From Leptasterias polaris (Eukaryota > Echinodermata > Asteroidea > Forcipulatida > Asteriidae), in NCBI GenBank assembly GCA_037783415.1, contig JAZGTN010000059.1, positions 992,001-1,056,000 of the forward strand: 64,000 nt of DNA. The letters run 5' to 3'. A model generated the notes under the pieces. That model had not been told where the DNA came from, made no database searches, and saw only the letters and a program-made list of their open reading frames with translations. Below, piece after piece: positions 57,980 to 64,000 of the stretch. The position numbers and the translations under genes are program-made. Numbering within the stretch: the first letter of the stretch is position 1; the number at the start of each line of letters is the position of its first letter.

Positions 57980-59066
57980 GTGTAACATCTACGGAAGCGT
58001 ATATGACCATCATAATACTGCGTTACCGAGATAATTTATCATTGAAACACAGAATCATACACTAGTTATTACGGTTTTCAGAGTTATATTTGTCAGAAAC
58101 AGAGAACTCAAATATAACATATCTTGGAAATATGGAAATCGAAGATAAGGTATCTTGGAAATATTGAAATCAATGATAACATATCGTTGAAATATGGAAA
58201 TCGAAGATAAGGTATCTTGGAAATATTGAAATCAATGATAACATATCTTGGAAATTTTGAAATCAATGATAACATGTCTTAGAAATACGGTATTCAATGA
58301 TAGCATATCTTGGAAAATACGGAAATCAATGATAACATTTCTGGGAAATACATGAAATTCTGGGTGCGTTCGATTAGCTTCCCCGGGTTGACCCACCAAG
58401 GTCTGACCCCAGTGCGTTCGATTAGCTCTGAAGTCATTGCTGTGACTCACCCGGGTGAGACCCAAGTGCCCTGCTTGTGGAGCAGGTTACTTGGGGCTGA
58501 CCCTGGTTCATGACGTCACGGCGAAAAACTTTCTCAATGGCCACCATTTTGTTTGTAATACACACATTTTCACCATTAAAGCAGCGTTTTTGTGAGCAAC
58601 AATCATTTTTGGTAATGTCTAGGTACAGATCTCTAAACATCCAATAGCATGAAGGGGTATTTCAGGCATTTTCAATACTGGGCCCGAAATTCCACCCCTT
58701 TTCAAGATATATGTTATCTTCGATTTACGTCATTTCCCAGAAATGTTATCATTGAATTCCGTATTTCCAAGATACCTTATCTTCGATTTCCGTATTTCCA
58801 AGAAATCTTATCTTCGATTTCCGTATATTCAAGAGATGTTATCATTGATTTCAATATTTCAAAGATACGTTATCTTCGATTTCCATATTTCCGAGATATG
58901 TTATCATTGATTTCTGTATTTCTTAGATATGTTATCTTTGAATTCTGTATTTCTGACAAATATAACTCTGAAAACCGTAATAACTTGGACATGAATCTGT
59001 GTTTCAATGATAAATTATCTCGGTAACGCAGTAACATGATGGTCATATACGCTTCCGTAAACATCT
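57980..59066. mobile_element. inverted-repeat element whose arms are ~31 bp tandem arrays
   Basis: The left arm (57980-58370) and right arm (58675-59066) are inverted copies. The outer parts share CGGAAGCGTATATGACCATC and TTACGGTTTTCAGAGTTATA. The inner parts are ~31 bp units alternating ATATCTTGGAAAT..CAATGATAAC and GTATCTTGGAAAT..CGAAGATAAG. The ~300 bp centre includes two GTGCGTTCGATTAGCT copies. Confidence 0.75.
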
Positions 59067-59280
59067 CATCCCATGCTGAATGTTTTATGGCCCCTTCTCG
59101 AAACAAAGGCTTCAGCTCTCAGGCTCTGGCGTGGGCTAACACACTTTCGGTATGGGATGTGCCCATAGGCCAGAGCTGAACAGTAATCCGTGATTTCGAA
59201 AACGGCCGCATTTAAACACCTCTTGGGCGAACAGCGCCCCCGGTGTTCTGTGAACGACCGTGATTCGTCTTCCAAGCAGC

Positions 59281-59384
59281 ATGGCTTATTTTAAAGAAGA
59301 GAATGAAAAAGTCTCTCGAGAAAAAGACCTTATTCTAACTGAATATGAACAACATTTCTTGCGACAAGTACATGTTTTAAAAGG
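59281..59384 (+). CDS. possible first coding exon, unrecognised gene
   Basis: An ATG in good context (AGCATGG) opens 34 codons rich in Glu/Lys (MAYFKEENEKVSREKDLILT..) that run into a donor AAAAG/GTACGT at about 59384. I do not recognise the protein, and no second exon could be identified in the remaining window. A foldback element starts 112 bp downstream, inside the presumed intron. It may be chance. Confidence 0.35.
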
Positions 59385-59496
59385 TACGTACTCTTACATG
59401 ATTTCTGTAGGTGAAATTCTGACTTATCAGCTTTAAGTTTTTAATAAAATAGTAAAATATATTGGTCAGTTGAGTCGGGCCCGGATGAATGATAGC

Positions 59497-60229
59497 TAGC
59501 CCCACTTGTGTGGCCAAGGCTAGCTGAATCCTTGGCCACACGTCCGGACCATTTCTTTTTAAGCTAAGAAATAACCATTTATGGCGCATTGTGGCGCATT
59601 CCCTACGGGCCAGATGGCGATTTAAACCAGCTGAATGTGTTCACCTAGCTCTTAGCTTGCTTTGTGTGTTTTGAATATACAAACCAATAAAATTTAAAAA
59701 AACAATTTTAAACGATTATTGTGCGACTTACTCCGAATTAAATTTCTGCGATGTGTACCAAGAGCCGCCATTTTAGAATGACCCCAACAATCATGCGAAT
59801 CGAATGCGACGTGTCACGTCATTGGCCGGCTGGGCTGTGGGCGGAGCGAGGTACGGTGGGAACATTTCATTGGTTGCTTTGTGACTGCTCCGCCCACAGC
59901 CCAGCCGGCCAATGACGTCGCATTCGATTCGCATGATTGTTGGGGTCATTCTAAAATGGCGGCTCTTGGTACACATTGCAGAAATTAATTCGGAGTAAGT
60001 CGCACAATAATCGTTTAAAATTTATTTTTAAAATTTTATTGGTTTGTATATTCAAAACACACAAAGCAAGCTAAGAGCTAGGTGAACACATTCAGCTGGT
60101 TTAAATCGCCATCTGGCCCCTAGGGAATGCGCCATAATGCGCCATAAATGGTTATTTCTTAGCTTAAAAAGAAATGGTCCGGACGTGTGGCCAAGGATTC
60201 AGCTAGCCTTGGCCACACAAGTGGGGCTA
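59497..60229. mobile_element. 733 bp foldback element with 9 bp target duplication
   Basis: Two ~345 bp near-perfect inverted arms (TAGCCCCACTTGTGTGGCCA outward) enclose a ~38 bp centre near 59842-59879. AATGATAGC flanks both sides (59488-59496, 60230-60238). Long TIRs and a 9 bp duplication suggest a Mutator-like foldback (inferred). The arms contain CCGCCATTTTAGAATGACCC and CCCACAGCCCAGCCGGCC. Confidence 0.9.
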
Positions 60230-60516
60230 AATGATAGCGTGCTTTGAAATCCTTGGAGATCTTTTGTTTAATTTTTGTAACCGGCAGTTACAAAAGTTAG
60301 TTTCTCAGTGCGTGGAGCTGTTTATGGCGTGTTTATGTCGCAAGACTCGCAATCATGTCGCGCTATAAGAAGAATGAGTTAAAACAGAAGCTCATGTTCA
60401 TCAACAGATCACAGCTACTCTAACAATATTTAACAAGTCCAGAAGATTTATATAGTGGACTATTTATTGCCAGTATTTATTTTAGTCTATTCCTTCCTCC
60501 ATATGGTATTACTTAG

Positions 60517-61098
60517 ACCCAGTAACTGGGGCGCTGTACTCCTTTTTCGAAATTTTTACATTATCGGTCGTACTAGCGCCCCAGGTTATTATTGCACACA
60601 ACCACAGCAATCCCTGATTTGGCATCATTTGACTGCGGGAACGACAAAAATACCCAACAAAATAGCTTCAAAAACACCTACAATGTACTGGCTTCTTGAT
60701 ATGTCTAAGATGCAACATCAGGTATTTAAATGTACTCCCGATTTTGTTTTGTGCTGCAATTTTACGTTTTTTTGTTTAGTCGATCGGAGAAAATGACGAT
60801 CACGCTCTCAGCAGGATCGGGTCAACTATGATCATTTGACCTCTGCCCACTGCTGCTCTCACCGTTTCATCGTCGCGATGCATTCTGGGTAGTAGATTTA
60901 ATCAACGACTGTTTGCAGCGAGTGCACACAGTATGGGCAATGTATTCGACGGGGCATGATGTGTGAAAGAACGGTTTGATATGAATTAATTACAATCAGG
61001 GATTGCTGTTAATAACCTGGGTGCAATAATAACCTGGGGCCCTAGTACGACCGATGTCAAAATTTAAAAAAAGGAGTACATCGCCCCAGTTACTGGGT
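60517..61098. mobile_element. 582 bp TIR element, TTAA-type
   Basis: ~100 bp inverted arms: ACCCAGTAACTGGGGCGCTG, then TCGGTCGTACTAGCGCCCCA and GGTTATTATTGCAC on the left, the complements on the right. The right flank is TTAA (61099-61102) and the left is TTAG (60513-60516), consistent with a mutated TTAA duplication. No transposase. Confidence 0.7.
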
Positions 61099-61274
61099 TT
61101 AACGAGTACACCATCATTATAATTTCAGGTCTTTTTTACCTTTTGTTGTGTGGAGTGGAATGTCTCCTGCTTATTAAATATTAATAGCCCTGTGTTTTGG
61201 ATGTTGAAACAAATTTATAAAGATATTTCAAGTTTAAATTTTTCAATTTCCTCCAAATTACTTCCCTCAATGTT

Positions 61275-61385
61275 TACTGAGCGCGGCCATTTTGGATTGA
61301 TCCCAATCATGCCATTCAAATCTGGCAACCATTGAAATGTTCGCACCCTCGCTCCGCCCACAGCCCAGTCGGCCGATTACATTGT
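61275..61385. repeat. fragment related to the foldback arms
   Basis: GCCATTTTGGATTGATCCCA and CTCCGCCCACAGCCCAGTCG resemble the inner arm of 59497-60229 (CCGCCATTTTAGAATGACCC, CTCCGCCCACAGCCCAGCCG) but are diverged and single-armed. Confidence 0.55.
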
Positions 61386-62590
61386 GATTTGCACGTACAA
61401 AACACAAGTAGTTTGTCTTTGTGCGTACAGAATGTTACTGTATTTTAATAATGTACATTGTATTTCACACACAATGACACGTTAATAAAGACCATTGCTT
61501 TCATGATAAAATTGCTGGTGTTTTCACATACAGAATTCCATGATTTTAATGGATATTTTGTAGAGTTTTAATATGTAAAAATTTATTAGTTTTTATTTCC
61601 CAAATAGGTATTTTGTCAATATTGCCAATCAATTTTGTTGATAGTTTGTTTCTTTGAGACGGCAGTACAGTTGAGCAAATGTCTGTGCACAACTACTGTC
61701 CATGTAACAAATGTTAAAGCTGTACAAAAAGTGTTTCCTTATATGAGTTTATCTGTCTCATGTTTTCAAAATTCAACCTCAAAGTTCTAAGGAAACAAAA
61801 CAACTGTGCAAATCATTTGAAAGGTGATTTCATCCTCTACAAATTGATCAAAATTGTAATACATAAAAATAATCACAACAAATGTTTACTAAGGATATCT
61901 AAGTACAGTAGAAAACCTTGCCGCTTTCTGCGCTGCGCTCAAGAAGTACCTGACTAGATGTTTACTTGTGTGAAAGTGCTAAAAAGGGTTAACATGGGTA
62001 TCATTTGTTGGTGCACTCGGTGTAATAAATGAAACATGAGGGCATATTAAGAAAATCATAGTTTAGTTTAACTCCTACTAGTGGCACAGTTTTTTGACAA
62101 TCTGTCTCCACTGACTGACTGTCACTGGCTCAACCTTTAGCCACACGTCTAGTTGCCCATGATGGTTTCTCTCACTCAAAAGTGTCTGCGCCTCTCTGTT
62201 GCCCTTTTGATACCAACCTTTTGTACAGAACTATGATATCCATGTGCACAGGATGATTTGGGGGCAAGCTAGTTGTGTTTGGTAATGTCTTACATGTAGC
62301 TCCATTCTGGTGGGATTTCAAGTGAAATTACTCATAATGTTTTGGAGGTTTTCTTCCTCGATCTCTCCAAGACACTCCCACTACCAGGATGTAGTCAGCA
62401 TTTATAGTTTAAAGTGTGACCCCTAAATGAATGATATTATTGATCGGGTCAGTAAATGTTTCTCATGAAGTTTAGCTGGATTGTCAAAAAAAAAAACACG
62501 TGACGCAGTTGGTGAGCTAAGTTTAGGTAGGCAAGGATAAGACTGCAAATGTTGTGGTTGTGGATGTTGTGGCTCTTAAAAATAGGTTGT
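61386..62590. other. AT-rich DNA, no gene recognised
   Basis: Short chance ORFs only. I see no splice-linked coding signal, RNA gene or repeat shared with the rest of the window. Confidence 0.5.
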
Positions 62591-62594
62591 GGTG

Positions 62595-62950
62595 TTAACC
62601 CTTACCATGCTAAATGCAACAATATGCACCAAATGGTAATAGTTGTTGTAATCTGTTGCATTTGGCAGTCAACTGAGATGTCATTCTTTGACTGAATTTG
62701 TTGCATTTAGCAGTCAAGTGACTTCATATTGGTGTTGCATTTTGTTGTATTTGGTAGAGTTCATGGTCCCACATAATTAGCCAAGTCACCACTACACAAT
62801 ATGTGCATACTGTTGCATTTAGCAGGGCAAACACAACACAAACAACATGCCTGCACAATGCAACAAAATCCCTTGTTGCATTTTGTTGCATATGGCATGG
62901 TTCTCATTTCAACTGTGTTGCATTCTGTTGTATTTGGCAGGGTATGTAGA
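62595..62950. repeat. degenerate TTGTTGCATTTGGCAG repeat
   Basis: At least nine irregularly spaced units such as GTTGCATTTGGCAGTCAA, GTTGCATTTAGCAGTCAAG and GTTGCATTCTGTTGTATTTGG. Spacing varies from ~20 to ~60 bp. No ORF of note. Confidence 0.7.
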
Positions 62951-63029
62951 GGGCCTCTAATGGGGGTTAATGCACTGATCATCTTCAGCATGTGATTTAA
63001 CAAATACATATATCAAAAACAAAGATATT

Positions 63030-63175
63030 GACAAAACAGGGAGACTGCCAACATAGGGCTAGATGGAATAGTTTGTAGAGCACTGGCAAGTTAATGTGGA
63101 GGTTGCATGTACAAAACTACAATTTACAAGTCTCGCACTAGTAATTTTTTCTTTGTTCAACCTCAACATTTACAA
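63030..63175 (+). repeat. diverged tRNA-like SINE
   Basis: AGGGAGACTGCCAACATAGG and GCTAGATGGAATAGTTTGTAGAGC correspond to 11870-11915 with a decayed A box. TTTTTTCTTTGTTCAACC is the family tail. The B box is not recognisable. Confidence 0.6.
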
Positions 63176-63603
63176 ATACATAATTTTATAAATTTTAGGG
63201 TGTGGTCATATAAACATTTATTTATAGCTATTGAGTGTTAGATAAACTGCGCAATGTGATGCTGTGTTTTCAGGGATGGATCTAGACAGTTGTTTGACGT
63301 GGATGGGTTGAGGGATTAAAGAAGTTTACCTGAACCAGCTCCAGATTGATGATTGAAAGCATTAGGTTTATGTCTTGTGATGCAAATAAAATGCAGGAGT
63401 TTTAGAAATGAAGTGTTAGCCATCATGTGGTGTTATTTTTTCAGTCTATGGTTGTACGTGTACATGTGATTGTGATGCTGTTTGTGTTAAGTTTGTCATT
63501 GATCTTTCTTAAACTGTAGCAATTGTTTGGTCTGTTTGACTTGTCTTGTTGGGCCTTGTGTTTCATTTGAAGTAACCATTGTCATCACAAGAGAAGACTG
63601 CTG

Positions 63604-64000
63604 GGAAAATGGCAGAGAATAACTCTAGCTGGAGAGCTTGCAGTTGGAGGACTGGATGACTTTAGGGAACAACATTCAAAACACTACTGGGACTGCATTT
63701 AGAAGCAATGTTCAGCGATCCAGAGTTGCCTGCCAATCAAGTCATCATCTAGGAACGGACCCACAGCAGGATGAATCCTGGGTGTCCTTACCAGACCATG
63801 GTCAAGACTCTGATGGTGGACAGTGATGCTACTACAGTTGATGATGGAACAGGACTTGTGGCATTTCTATCATTGCTCTTGATGCAAGTGCAAGCTGTAG
63901 TCATTGGCAGGGATGGTCAAGCCCTACTACTCTGCACCAAGGAAGCTTTACATCTTCAGAGACAAGCAGGTTTCTATATTATCCTTACGGGCGTATTTCT
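63604..64000 (+). other. coding-like stretch at the window edge (possible exon or decayed copy)
   Basis: The first frame reads GKWQRITLAGELAVGGLDDF before a stop near 63698. A different frame, from about 63757 to the window end, contains MVDSDATTVDDGTGLVAF and FYIILTGVF. VDDGTG followed by a hydrophobic strand is a feature of OB folds such as those in RMI2/STN1-type proteins, but the frames disagree and stops intervene. It could be exons with unseen introns, a pseudogene, or chance. Confidence 0.2.

Noticed and set aside
62595..62950. CRISPR-like array
   Set aside because: Unit spacing is irregular, the units are degenerate, and this is animal DNA.

Overview
The window is animal genomic DNA: intron-split genes, GT-AG splice sites and a dense load of SINEs, LINEs, LTR elements and TIR/foldback elements. 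The repeat set (the TTAA-flanked palindrome at 57459-57851, the hairpin at 2171-2266, tRNA-like SINEs with a TTTGTTCAACCC tail, the 'ATAGAGCTGCTTAAGC' family) and the single-exon secreted C-type lectins suggest an echinoderm, most likely a sea star. That placement is inference from memory of such repeats, not a search.

The main host gene is RPAP1 (RNA polymerase II-associated protein 1) on the minus strand. A 5' untranslated exon near 33.0 kb and twelve coding exons from 31552 down to 673 can be spliced in frame into about 628 N-terminal residues. The rest lies beyond the left edge. The introns are full of insertions: a young, structurally intact 9.44 kb Ty3/gypsy retrotransposon (18514-27951; ATTG target duplication, near-identical LTRs, gag and pol joined by a -1 frameshift site with a predicted pseudoknot), a 2.75 kb TIR element, several SINEs and MITEs, and, in the intron between exons 11 and 12, a small nest of C-type lectin genes and relics on the same strand (3.8-7.3 kb).

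The interval 33-37.7 kb is intergenic and holds MITE copies and a 753 bp solo LTR with a GTAG target duplication. From 37.7 to 57.5 kb the DNA is a patchwork of segmental duplications (Y1 37.7-45.3, X1 48.9-50.8, Y2 51.0-55.6, X2 55.8-57.4) interleaved with a second lectin cluster on the plus strand: one pseudogene at 42.6 kb and two intact genes at 47.0 and 48.0 kb. Comparing the copies exposes insertions private to one copy: a telomere-repeat tract (39218-39262), a LINE (53.5-55.5 kb), and an unusual element at 39514-41560 in which a CCHC-knuckle ORF and its 3' region are bracketed by the 5' and 3' portions of a U2 snRNA sequence. The last is the best candidate for an undescribed system: an ORF1-only, U2-associated non-LTR retroelement.

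From 57.4 to 61.1 kb there are four palindromic DNA elements, including a 733 bp foldback with a 9 bp target duplication. A possible first exon of an unrecognised plus-strand gene starts at 59281. The right end (61.4-64 kb) is mostly featureless, with a TTGCAT-type repeat, a diverged SINE and a weak coding-like stretch at the edge.
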